From: Dromaius novaehollandiae
Taxonomy: Eukaryota > Chordata > Aves > Casuariiformes > Dromaiidae
Assembly (NCBI RefSeq): GCF_036370855.1
Contig: NC_088098.1
Coordinates: forward strand, 36,149,981-36,213,980
Direction: 5' to 3'
DNA: 64,000 nucleotides
The notes beneath the pieces are model-generated. The model ran no database searches. It had not been told where the DNA came from and saw nothing but the letters and a program-made list of their open reading frames with translations. The translations under genes and the position numbers were made by a program. Each line of letters starts with the position of its first letter. Within the stretch, counting starts at the first letter, position 1. Shown one piece after another: positions 33,445-45,093 of the stretch.

Positions 33445-35931
33445 TTGGAGAAAATAAAAGATCAACTTCTATAGGGATTTTTATTTTTATTGTCTCCTCT
33501 CTCCAGTGTGACTGGGTGCTGCTGGGTGGTAATGACATTTATTAGATTTTTAAATGTAACTGAGTCCACTGCAGCATATAAAGCTTTAAAGCAAACTCTT
33601 AAAATCTCATAGTAGTGGACAAGACCTTGCAAACTGCTGCTAGAATTCCAGTGCTCTTCATTCTATAAGCAACTAGTGTTTTCACATTTGTATTTAAGGA
33701 TTAACTTTGCAGATCCCGCACATCACTTAATATTTGTATGGAGTCTTATTATTACAGCATATTAACCAAGATATCATCAAGACATGATAAATAACACTTC
33801 ATTTTAGATAATCACACCTTCACTGTCATATAGAATTATTTTAACAGGTGTCATCTGCCAGGTAGCATGCAGAAATTCTTTCTCTATATATCATGATCCT
33901 GAAAGGTATCAAAAAGGATGGATTTGCAAAGTGTGTAAACCAGGACCATTGGCAATGAATTTGATCATTTCTTTTCCTTTTTTTGGTCTTTCCTGATGGG
34001 TGTCCTTTGCAGTTATTGTATCATTATCCAATAGCAGCAAAGGAGATTCTTTCATTCTTTAAGCGCATATGGAACACAAGAATTTGAGAGGTCTCATCTA
34101 CAGAATAGTTTTCAGAAGTTTTTTTCTATGCATGTAGCTCCACTGATGAAGTTCACTGCTAATGGTTTATTTTGCATTTATGTTCTCTTGAGGGGCTCTG
34201 GACACATGCAAATCACATAGAGACAAAAGCATTTTAGCACTGTGTAACTAGACAGGTTTCTGGTAATATCATTAATGAGTGCTAAACAACACAGCACAAC
34301 AGATTGTAGGAATTCATCAGATACAAGTTATTCCATTTCTTTGCGCTTCCTGCTCCTCCTCCTTTCTCTTGATTTTTGTGCTCATTTAGATTGGAAGGTT
34401 TCTGGAACAGAGACTAATTCATATTGTGCGTTAGTGAAGCTTCAGTAGCTGTAACAACAATGCACAGTGCCAATATCCAAAGAAATGCCGTAATAACTAG
34501 GCTAAAATGTGGTTTGAACAACATGAAATAATTTTCCCACTGAAAGGAAGTGAATAATTAAAATGATGGGAAAAAGGCAGTATTAACAAGCTGCTGTCAG
34601 ATTTTCTCAGACTAGAATATATCAGGTTTTGCTTTATTTTTCTACTTACTGCCACTTGCTGTTGGAGTTCCATTTAAACAAATTAAAAAATGAACAAATA
34701 ACATAAAACGTCCTCTGACCTTAGAATGAACATGTAGAGAGCTGCTGTGGTATCTGACAGTGTCTTTCATGACAGAAATTGTAATAATTAAAAGTAAATC
34801 TAGTGAGAGAGATACTGCCATACTTAGCATCACTCACTGTGGGCTGTGCAAATATCCTTTAAAGTAGGCTGCTTTATCTCTGGGAGTCACATGGTAGAAT
34901 ACTTCAGAGGATTACAAATGAATTCTGTCTGCAGGATAAAGCCTGCAACAGATTACTTCTTAGTGTACTGTAAAACCGTACTCAGAAACACTTTGTTTTG
35001 CAATTTCCTTGTAATGAAATAAACATCATTTTTGATTTGGCAGCCCTGAGTTTGGTATTAGAATTATTATTACTGTGGTTGTTAGCAGCCTTGACAATCC
35101 TTTTATTGCCATAAGGCACATATGCACAAAAACAAGCTGATGTCAAGGCATGGCAGTTGTCTGATGGAAGATGGCATCCAGAAAGCAACCGGGAATGAAG
35201 TGTCTAGGAATTGCACTCAACAGCCAGTATGTGGATTGATTGGGATGACTTTCTCCTGACTTAAGACTTATTTCTCGAAGTGCTGCTTTGCCTATTTCAC
35301 CCAAAACAGGCTGTGCAAGCTAGTTAATGTAGCATTAACAACATAGTTTTAGCTTAAGTGAAAGCTAAATGGTCAATAGGAACATTGAAGAAGGAAAAGT
35401 CCTTGATTTTGCTCTAAGGACTAGCTCTTTTGAAGTCAGTGGCATCTTACCTTGCAAGATGACCAGGGTTGCAAAGCTTCTTGCACAATGTCAAACATTA
35501 GATATTAGATAATTTCCTTGCTTGCCTAGGAACGCAACTCTTTGCTATTTGTGTAATCATCCTTTTTTGTATGCTGGCTCATGCAAGAGCCTAATTTCTT
35601 TGATTATTAATGAAGAAATTATGTTAACAGAATTTTATTATATGAGTGCACTCAGAAGTGTATCGAAGGTTGATGCATACTCTGTGCTTTATAATGCATA
35701 TTGATGCATCCTGCACTTCTTCATGACTGAGTTAGATAAGAGAGTGGGATCTTTTCTTGTGTCAGAATATTCCTTTTATAAGAATACCAAATTTTTTTAT
35801 TTGCATTACAGTTAATATTGATTTTTTGTTTGCAGAACTGTCATTTTTGTGCCCTCAGTGAAGATTTTTGAGGTATCAAGGGAAACATCATAAATTGATG
35901 TCCTTTATGGCTTAAGAGGCTTGTATTTTAG

Positions 35932-35964
35932 TGAATCTAGTATTTTTAATGAATCTAGTATTTT
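35932..35964 (+). repeat. 18-base-period tandem duplication
   Basis: TGAATCTAGTATTTT occurs twice, at 35932 and 35950, separated by TAA-type spacer bases. It looks like a recent replication-slippage duplication. Confidence 0.8.
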
Positions 35965-36766
35965 GTTGAATCTTGGAGAGTAACAAATGGTAACTGCTTG
36001 CTTGTTCCCTACATGGAAACATAATAATAATATATAACAATGCACAGTGTACATAACAGTAGAACTGAACCGTTCTATTTCTCCCTTGCAATAATTGTGA
36101 GGACAGCTTTGCTTATTTTTCTGAAGAAATTCTCTTTATGAATATACTGTGATTTGTGTATATGAAAAAACATCTGTAAGAATGGAAATCCAGATTAGTG
36201 TGTGACCTTAAGAGAATAACACCGTGCAGTAATGACTGATGTAAAGCTCTGGTGAGATTTACCACATTAGCATTGTTAGAGGAGTGATTAAACCATGCTG
36301 AAACCAGTGGAGGAAGGTACCCTTCATTCAGATTAAACACTGTCTGCATTCAAATTAAAGTGGGCCTCAAACCGAAATGTAGGGACTTGTCATCACGCAA
36401 CACAACTGGGACTATAAAGATGGAGAATTTTGTTGAATTGTGTCTTGGGCAGAGAGATTTGTGCGAACTTGCATGAGGGAGAAAGAGAAAGATGGGACCC
36501 AACAGATTCAAAGAAAAGCTGGGGACTGAGAACAGGCAGAAAAGCATTTTCAGGGAAAAATGTTTAGAAAAGGCAAGTTCTTTCAAATTATGTGTTGTCT
36601 GAAAAGCACTAGGAATTGTGTAAATTTTGTTGCTGCATTTGAGAAAGCAGGATTTCTGGTATTTGTACGTAAACAGGGTTGCAGTAGGGTGGCTGACCAC
36701 CATCAATTTTTCTTTGTAAAGAGAACAACTCACAAGAGTTCTTTTTCTTATTTAGCTGGTTTTAGT

Positions 36767-36789
36767 TAAAAACAAACAAACAAACAAAA
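36767..36789 (+). repeat. (AAAC)n microsatellite
   Basis: About five AAAC units. A similar run lies at 39577-39602 beside the CR1 relic. Confidence 0.9.
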
Positions 36790-39576
36790 TATTTACTGTT
36801 ATTAAAAATGACACTTAATACACCTGTGATTATTCCTTAGTTAGGGAAACAGTCCCTAAGATAAAACTGAAGACCTGACTCAGCAGCCCAGGTGGTTCTG
36901 CCAGTCCTACATTAAATGGCACAAGCAGTTCTGGCTTTCCTCCCTGGCACACTTCAACACTAAACGATTGCCTCCGAACATTACTTCCTCTGCTTTGCAG
37001 AGCCGTGTGTAAAGAGAGAAAGGCACACTCAGGAGAAAGAGTGAGTTTAGTGAAGCCACACAGATAAACCCAACAAGCCTTCCCTTTTTTCTAAGGACAA
37101 CTAGCCCAATCATTTCCACTCTGTGCTGCAACCAGTCCTTTCCTTCTCTGTGTTCTGCAACTTTTCCCTTAAAAAAAGCCTGAATAGCCTTGGAATTTTT
37201 TGCAAAATATGCACGATACTCCATTTGTTTATTTTGATTCAGAATCAAAAGCCTCATTGCTCCCCCAGGAATGAGGTTTAATCTGTGAGCCAAGAGTGGA
37301 TAAAATAAACCTGGAAAGGGGGGCACAGCTTGTTATGAGGTTTCCAGCATGTGACCCAGAACACATATGGGCACCAAAGGGTGCTGATCGGGGAATGTCT
37401 TTTTCCCAGTCCTCTGAGTAAATCCATACTCTGATTGCTTTAGTGGGGTGAGGAAAAACTTTTCCTGCCATGGTGAGTGCAGGTACATCTCTGCTCATGG
37501 TAACGCTGCTGCAAATGCTAGCGGAGACGAGACTGCTGGAGCGATCGGTACTTTGGAGAGCCCTGTGCTGAGGTTTGGGAGATGTAACAGAGTACTGCCT
37601 CGCTCCTGTGGAACTGGACCTGCTCTGGGCTGGATGCTGCCTCAGCATTTTTACAGTCGATGTGACTGAGCAAAGGCTTCAGGTTACTTTTCAGAAGTGC
37701 GTCTCTGAGGTGCCATGCTGAACTCACAAAGCTTTGCCACCGTGAGCAAGTCAGCCTGGGAGGCAAGGGAGAAGAGCAGGCCACTGTCTAAACCGGAAGG
37801 TATTCCTGTGTCTAGTGGAAGTGGAGTAATTTCCATACAGCCTACATAATGCAGGACTGCAGATGAATAAAATGGTGTTTCTGTCACATGGGAAAATGGC
37901 TGGTAAGTGCAACAATTTTTCTGTAAGACCAGCTGTACCTCACAGAGAAGAATGGAGCAGTAACTGGCAGCCTTTGCTGAAGTCTGGTTTTGAATCTCTG
38001 TGTCACGGAGGAAGTCTAAGGACAGTCGAGTCCATTAGGACCACATTTTCAATTTTTAGAGTAACTTTGGTCTGAAATAAATGAAGACCTTTGACACATT
38101 CATTATTTAAACTTTTTAACATAACTGTATGTTGTGGGGGAGGAGGGAGAAGTCTCATGAAAATCAGTTTCAAGATGGATAAATTAAGGCACAGCAAGGC
38201 TATCCAGATCCAAGGCAGAGATGTGAATAAAACATAGGATTCCTGAATCCTAGCCCTATGGTTTTCACGGTTACCACTGGGAGTATTTGGTGGAGCTATT
38301 TCTGGAATCTCCTCAGGCAAAAGGATTCTCTAATTTTAACAACAGAATTGTCAGGACTGCAAAGTTTGCTTTTGGGGAAGTTAATTTTAAGGTGAAAATG
38401 CATTTTGTACTTTGATTTTGTGATTTCTGAGTTCAGGTTTGGCATCCATGCCATTTCCCAAATAGGGATGAACATGTTGTACTATTTTTATTCATACTCT
38501 GGATCTCTCCCTGGCTTGTTTCTAAAGATAAATGAAACCACATGTCAGTCCTTACATAAGTCGAGTAGGCCATTTCAGCTTTTTTGTTTCTTCCATTCAG
38601 TATTATTTTACATTTATAAGCATCTTCAAAAAAACCTAGGAGCCATACTTATTTTATATACAAAAGTAGAATCAGTCTTCTGGTCAAAGTGGACAGTCAT
38701 GAACTAACTTGCTCAGAGGGGAAATTTCTTTTTAAGCCTTGTCAGTTAATAGTTGCCTTGTACCCTGAAAATGATAATTGATATTCTTTATTCATTTGTA
38801 TCTTCCCTAATTAGTCTGAGTCCTGGCTAGCCATATAAAAGATAAAATTGTCTTTTTGAACACAGCTAAGAATTTGCTATTCCTGTTATACTGTGTCAAT
38901 GAGCTCTACAGGTTGTGCATAGCTATTTGCTGTGTATAAAAGGATTTTCTTTCCTCAGTTTTACATTTTTTTTATTCAAGTCTTGACATTTAATTAATAT
39001 CTTTAATGGACACTCACTTTTTAGACATCATCTTAAGCTCTTATTTCTTACATTGATTTAGTACGTTGATAAGTCTAACAGAGGAGAGGACTGACCTGGT
39101 TACGGCTTTTGGTTCCGCAACAGATTTGTTGGGTGCTTTGAGCAAATCATTTAAGTCATTCCAAGATAAATAGGAAGCAAGCAATATATGTGATATAGAT
39201 AGGCTTTGGTAAGGCTTTAGAAACTGCCTCCTATGACATCTCATAAAAAAGTGAGGGAAACCGTCCAGTGTAAACTACTGCAAAGTCAGTGCATGACTGA
39301 TCTGAAAACCATACTCAAAGCATGGTTTTGAATAACTTCTTGATAAAGTAAAGGAACTTTTCTCAGGGCATCATCCTAGTTCTGATAATGTGTAATACTT
39401 TAATTAATTATTTGGTTGATGGAATAGGGATTATGCTCATTAAATTTGCAAGATATGAAAGGCCATTTTTTTCAGAACGGGATTAGAATTCAGGAAGAAT
39501 CAATGGACGTAGAAACAAGTTCACAAGCGCAAGCCCGAGCTGGAGAAAGATGGGTTAAGCAGCATTCTGCTACCAT

Positions 39577-39602
39577 AAAAACAAAACAAACAAACAAAAA
39601 AA
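39577..39602 (+). repeat. (AAAC)n / A-rich microsatellite
   Basis: AAAACAAAACAAACAAAC followed by an A run. It lies about 60 bases before the CR1 relic. Confidence 0.85.
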
Positions 39603-39659
39603 GCAGAATAACACTGCCAAGCATTTTGCTGGGAAATACAAGCAGGTGTGTGATACGTT

Positions 39660-40100
39660 AAAGCCAGTGCTGTTAAGACCTCATCTGGAGTACTGTGCCT
39701 AGGCTTGAGCACTGTTCATTTACAAGGGTGAGGACCAACTGGAGGAAGCCCAGAGAGGGCAATAAAAACAACTAGAAGTCTAAAAATTGTGACCTATGAG
39801 GAAGGACTAAAATAATTGTGTTTGTTTAGTCTTTGAGGAAACTGAGGGGTAGATGATGCCTTCAAATATGCTAAAGAGTCTTGCTTCCAGCATCCACTGA
39901 GATAAGCTCATTACTTCTTGTCCTAGTCTCCAGCAAAGGAGATTAAGTTAGACTTAAGAAAATATTTTGATCTCCAAGGATAGTTCAGCACTTGGATACA
40001 TTGCTTAGGGAGACTGTGGCATCTCCATTACCAGAAATTTTGAGAAACAGGCTATATGTCAGGAGTATTTAACATCAATCCTGTCTATTTGCTCTTATTC
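39660..40100 (+). mobile_element. CR1 LINE 3' fragment
   Basis: CR1 landmarks appear in order: CCTCATCTGGAGTACTGTG, CAACTGGAGGAAGCCCAGAG, CCTATGAGGAAGGACTAAAA, TTTGTTTAGTCTTTGAGGAAACTGAGGGG, then GACTGTGGCATCTCCATTACC followed by AGAAATTTTGAGAAACAGGCT. This is the segment coding the end of the CR1 ORF plus the proximal 3' UTR. It is truncated before the TCTATGA terminus and diverged, so it is a dead copy. Confidence 0.85.
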
Positions 40101-41599
40101 TGGAGGTTTTTTTAGCGGATAAATTTGAAGAAAAATAAGGCCTCATTGGTTTTAATGTTATATCAGTTAAATCAGGGACAGTAAAAAGACATGAGTTGTG
40201 GTTTTAAGACTCCCATAGCTGGATGCTTATTTATACCAATGTACCAGTTAGATTTGCTTTCCAAAAGCTGAGCTAAAATGCTGATAAAATATGCTTGATT
40301 GGGGAAGTCTTGTCTATGCTGTGGCTCCCAAAATTGCTAGCACCGGTTCAGCTGAACTAGCAGGAAAAAAAAATCTCTAGCGTAGATAAGATTTATAGTC
40401 TCTGTACCTTAGTTTCCTTATATGTACATAGTAGAACATTTCTTGGCTTCTCTTCACTGTCCTATGCTGTTGCAATGCATGCATGACTTCTATTAATAGA
40501 TTTATCCTTTGGTTTGCTTGAGTTTATTGTTTTGTAACATATTCTTTGAAAGTGAGGTAATAACTACAGTTTATGCAATATTAAAAACTAATAAAAGAAA
40601 CAAGCAAGAAGTATTTCAAGGAAGTAGAAAACAGAGTTCAAAATTTATCTGCTTTATTTGTCTGTGAAATTGTTGAGGCATTCTCCCCCACCACACGCTC
40701 AAACACCTTCTGTTGAGAAAACAGCCACCTCATTCTCCTTATTCCTCCCAATCTGTGGGAGGAACAGTTTGATTAGCTGGTGTTTGTGTCTGTGAAGGTA
40801 TGTGAGAAGCCTTTATTAAAGTCAAGTCAGATCAAAGAAAAACACTGCACGTCACTTCTTTAAAGTCCTGCAGTCACTCCTGGTTTTTAGTAGAGAAGAC
40901 TGCTATGTTCTGGGTCTAGCCTCTGTGAAACATCTTTGTCCCCTGCGCTTTTTGCTCACTGAGGCAGATTTTCCTCACTGAAATAGTCCAGTGGAATGTA
41001 ACTGTTAGGGAAGGATACAGCTGCATTTGAAGACACACTCTCTCACACTGATGCCACTGATGGAAATACAGGACTCGGACAGACAAAGATGCCGTTGTCA
41101 GAGGGACTCCGCACAGTGAGGGAATATATTTGTGACAATTTTTACCACATTTTACACCAGTATGCCTGGACAAAAGCTACACTAATGAGACTGTCAGTTA
41201 TCAGTATGTGGATTGCTGAGGCTGAGGCTGACTGTGGCAAGATAGGATGCAGCTTTCGATCTAGCTGGAGAATGAGAATTTCTATTTTGTGGCATCTAAC
41301 CACACTAAGGAGTCCGAAAGGAACACGTGGACTGATTCAACAAGCTGAGTGAATAGATTTGATGGGAGCAGCAAATACTAGTGGTCATTAGAAACAACGC
41401 AATTTCAGCAAATTCCATCCTCCAGATTTTATATATTGGGCAGTTTTGTTGAATGGTCCTGTCAGACTGTATCTACTTATTCAGAGACAGCGTCTGCAGC
41501 ATATTTTATTCTACCAAAGGTGTAAACTGTACATCACTTTCTACTGGCAACAGTGACTTTGCTCATTTAGAAGAACAGTGATGTATGTTTTGTTTCTAA

Positions 41600-42110
41600 A
41601 AGGACTTTTGGTTTGCCTGATCCCATCTGACTACCAGGGCCCTGAGGGCACTAACAGGCCTTAATTGCCCTGACTGGCCTCACCTGGGACCCCCACCCAG
41701 GCACCCCCTTCCCACAGTGGGAAGGGGCTCCAGGGGCTTCATTTAAGCTTGGGTTTGGGGCTGCAGTGTTTGACTGAGCTGTGTTTTGGGTGAGCCTGTC
41801 CCTTGTTCCTTCCCCTTGGATGAGCCTCAGACCTACATTATAGGTGCCTTTGTCTGTGGTCCTGTCTTCTGCTGTTCCTGGCTGGACTTCTTGGATGGAC
41901 CTGATTCAAAAATCTTGCCTTGTCTGGTGCTCACTAGATGAATGACAGAGCCTGTTGCTGTCACCATGTGAGCCCTGTGCATGACTGTGCCCTTGTTGGT
42001 GGGGCCACCCTTGGTCCCAACTGGTTATCCATGGTGAAGTGTCCCCACTCTTGCTGTACCCTGATGCTGATGCGTAGCTCAGGAAGAAACCAAGGGCTGC
42101 CTAAAAGTAC
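41600..42110. other. GC-rich block of unknown origin in AT-rich DNA
   Basis: Roughly 500 bases with many CCTG, CACC and GGGG words, sharply different from the AT-rich flanks, with almost no CpG. There is no coding frame of note. It could be an old interspersed repeat such as a solo LTR that has lost CpGs, or a fragment of another genomic context. I cannot name a family. Confidence 0.35.
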
Positions 42111-44736
42111 TCTTTAAAAAAATATTTATTTTTTAATTTTTATTAATATATTTGAACTTATTCCTAGTTGTTTCAACTCCTAATTTTAACCATGCCAGTT
42201 ATATTTTCTGCAGTTTCTTGCTGACTTTTCAAAGCACTATGGATAGCAAAATACAGGAATACTTTGACAAAATATATCTGTTCGTGGTTAATTTTAGCAT
42301 AGTCAAATGCCTTTAGAATGGTATTCCTTTTATTTCTTAGAATGCAAGATGTCTAATCTGGTTAGAACAGCAGACCATCATGGCAAGTACAGTCATTGTA
42401 CAGGATTAAGAACTATAGGATTACAGATCCTAATTATAGACTACTGTCAGTTTACTAAGGCTTGATACATTGTTTCCAACTTCTGATTCCACTTGTCAGG
42501 TCTCTTTTGCAATCATGCTTTTAATGAGCTTTCTGATATATCTTCTAATTTCAAAAACCTGTATTCTGATAGCACTGACTGGGCTCTATTGCATGTCAAT
42601 ATTGGCAAATTAAACTGTTTTAAAGGTTGGAGGAGCAAGACCATAGCTCTTCAAACTGAACATCTCTGCTCTGAGGCTTTTCACAACAAACTTCAAGTTA
42701 TATTGTTATTCAAGTACACCACTTTCTGCTCTGCCTGGTTTCTTGGTTTTAGATTACTTTCAGAAAAGCAGTGGATGATGATTCTAGGCAGCCGTTTTTT
42801 CTGCTGCCTGACTGCTCCCCCTCATCTGTGGTCAGTGTAGATTTATGTACTGAAAAGCATTTTAAAAGATGCTACTATTTATAGATAATATATTTACGAT
42901 GAATAACGTTGACATCTTTGTCTTTTGACATCCCCTTTGTCATATTATCTTTGTCATATTTGCCCTCAATGAACTCTTTGTTTTCTGGAAGCTATGATTA
43001 AGAACATTATTTGTTGATGACTATGTCTTGCAGGACTGGTCAAACAGGATTCTTTCACATTCAGTGGAAAGCTGTCAAGAAAATTAACATTTCAATAATT
43101 GACTGGAATGTGGCCCAAATTCCTTAACTGATGAATGGGACAAGATCTTGTTTACATTAGTTATTATTTTTTTTTTGCATTTTGCTAAAGTTACTCACCA
43201 TTGCAGCACTCAGTTCAGTTCAGCTGCTACTGACAATAATGTAAGCAATAATACAGCCAATAGTGCTGTTATTTGAAGGATAATTCTTGGCCATCTAATC
43301 AGAACAATGGTAAAATGGAATCTTGTTTACAGAAGCCTTCTACTGTTTTGACTATTGATTCTAAAGACACAGAAAACCAAAAGCAGTATACAGACTACGA
43401 CTTCAAAGGAAAAAAGTGAAGTCTGCATGTTAACGGCCACAAAGTTGGAAAATTGCCTGAACTATAGTAGTTGTCAGGGTTGCAGTAACGATGGTTTAAG
43501 GACATAGGCAAGCCAAGATTAGAAGTAATAGTAATATCTTTTTCTTGGACAAACTAGTGGAGAGCTGGAAAAACAAAGTGTTTTTCTTTTCTTTTTTTTT
43601 AAGCATGCAGTCTTTTTTAGTTGTTTATGTGGCCTTATTTCACCACTTCTGTGCATATGCATTATAGTCCAGTCTTTATTACATATATTAGACAGGATCA
43701 GGACCTCATTTGGGGAAATGCATGCCCCACGAACGAAAATTATTGCTAAGTATCCAGTTAATATTTCATTTTCTCTTAATTGGGTAATCCTGTAACTTTA
43801 TTACTGTATACCAATTACAGAACTACTAATTTCCTCGTGGGTTTTTTTTTGAAGATACTCGAGGTAACAAAACACTCAGACCTTGAAAACCTTGTCCTCA
43901 CATGCCCGTGAACAAAAGCAATGTTTTAACCCTCTCTTCCAGATCGCCATCAGAGGCATGGAAACATTGATGAATGTTTTCCAGAGTCGCAAGTCTAGTT
44001 TGCTTTCTCACAAAATGCAGCACCTCAGATGGTTTATTCTGTGAACCGTTTCAACGGTGAGTGTTCAGTCAGAGAGAGTGTATGGGGGAGGTTTTTTTGC
44101 GTTGGGCCTGGAAACGATGACCTGAGAGCGTACGGCGCTCAGTGCATCCACCCGGAGAGCCTCAGCGCTGCTGGCAGCCGACCGACGGCGATGAGGGCGC
44201 AGAGCAGACGCTCACGCCTGCACCAGCCATGGCAGCAGGTGACAGGCCGGGTGCAGGCGGCTCCTGCCACGTCGCTCGTCCTCCCCGCTGGGCCTGGGCC
44301 TCCCTCCCTGCCGGGCCTCGGAAATGCCACTTGTTTGCTGGCGGCGCGACCAGCCGCGGGCCGCCTGAGGCAGGTGCCTCCCTGCGAGCGGCTCTTAGAG
44401 GTGTTTCGAGGGGCTGCTGTCACCCCCGAGGCGCTTCCTGAGGGCAGGAGGCCCCGCGGGGGGCAGCACCGCGCCCGCGGGGGCCGCTGCTGGGGCCGGG
44501 CGGCCCCTAGAGGACGGTTAGTCCTTCCCTCCGCCCCCCGGTAAGGGGCGAGCGGGGTCTCGCGCACCTGCCTCCCTCCCCGCCCCCGGCGGGCGGTGCG
44601 TCCCCGGGGCGCATGCGCGGTGGCTGCGCGGCGCCCCGCCCCCTCCCCCCGCCCGCCGGGTTGGCTGAGGGGACGCGGTGCGGCGGCGGCCGCTCTCGCT
44701 GGGCTCGGCAGGTGAGAGGCAGCGGCAGGGGGGCGT

Positions 44737-44777
44737 CGCCGCCGCACCGCACCGCACCGCGCCGCACCGCGCCGCAC
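44737..44777 (+). repeat. (CCGCA)n-type tandem repeat in the CpG island
   Basis: Alternating CCGCA and CCGCG pentamers, about seven units, inside the predicted 5' UTR or promoter. Length variation between individuals is plausible. Confidence 0.85.
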
Positions 44778-45059
44778 CTGCCCGGGACTGGGGCCGCCCC
44801 GGTGGCGGCCGGCGGGCTCTGCGCCCGCGGCCGGGAGCCGCTTGGGGGCCGTTGGTTGGAAGCGCGGTGGGCAGCGAAAGGGCGGAGAAGCCGTTAGTGG
44901 GGGGCGGGGCGGGGGTCGCCGCGGGGAGCGTTAGGCACCTGCGCGGGGGCGGGACCGGCCGCGGGCGGGGCCGTCCCGAGAGCGCGTCCCGGTGCGGCTG
45001 CCGGGGCAGGGCGGGCGCCGAGGCGAGGCCTGGGGCGAGCGGCGCTCGGCGGGTCCGCA

Positions 45060-45093
45060 GCGCTGTCGGGGTTGGCACCGCGTCGCTGCGGCG
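45060..45093 (+). other. RAB3IP: Candidate end of RAB3IP noncoding exon 1
   Basis: GCG|GTAAGC at 45094 is a good splice donor at the 3' edge of the CpG island, as expected for a noncoding first exon. A rival donor, GCAG|GTGAGA, lies at 44712. The exon start cannot be set from sequence. Confidence 0.45.

Larger units (their letters stand above)
26899..44100. other. DNA between the head-to-head genes BEST3 and RAB3IP
   Basis: The stretch is about 17 kb. It must contain the noncoding first exon(s) and promoter of BEST3, which I could not place with confidence. I see no protein gene with recognisable homology. It holds a CpG-rich patch at 30580-30860, simple repeats near 33430 and 36770, a CR1 relic at 39660-40100 and a GC-rich block at 41600-42110. 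Parts at 33.2-36.9 kb and 42.1-44.0 kb are AT-rich with nothing recognisable. Confidence 0.6.

Noticed and set aside
44139-45078. Long open frames on both strands in the CpG island (up to 212 codons)
   Set aside because: Arg/Pro/Ala/Gly-rich products in several overlapping frames at once are typical of very GC-rich DNA lacking stops, not of a protein gene.
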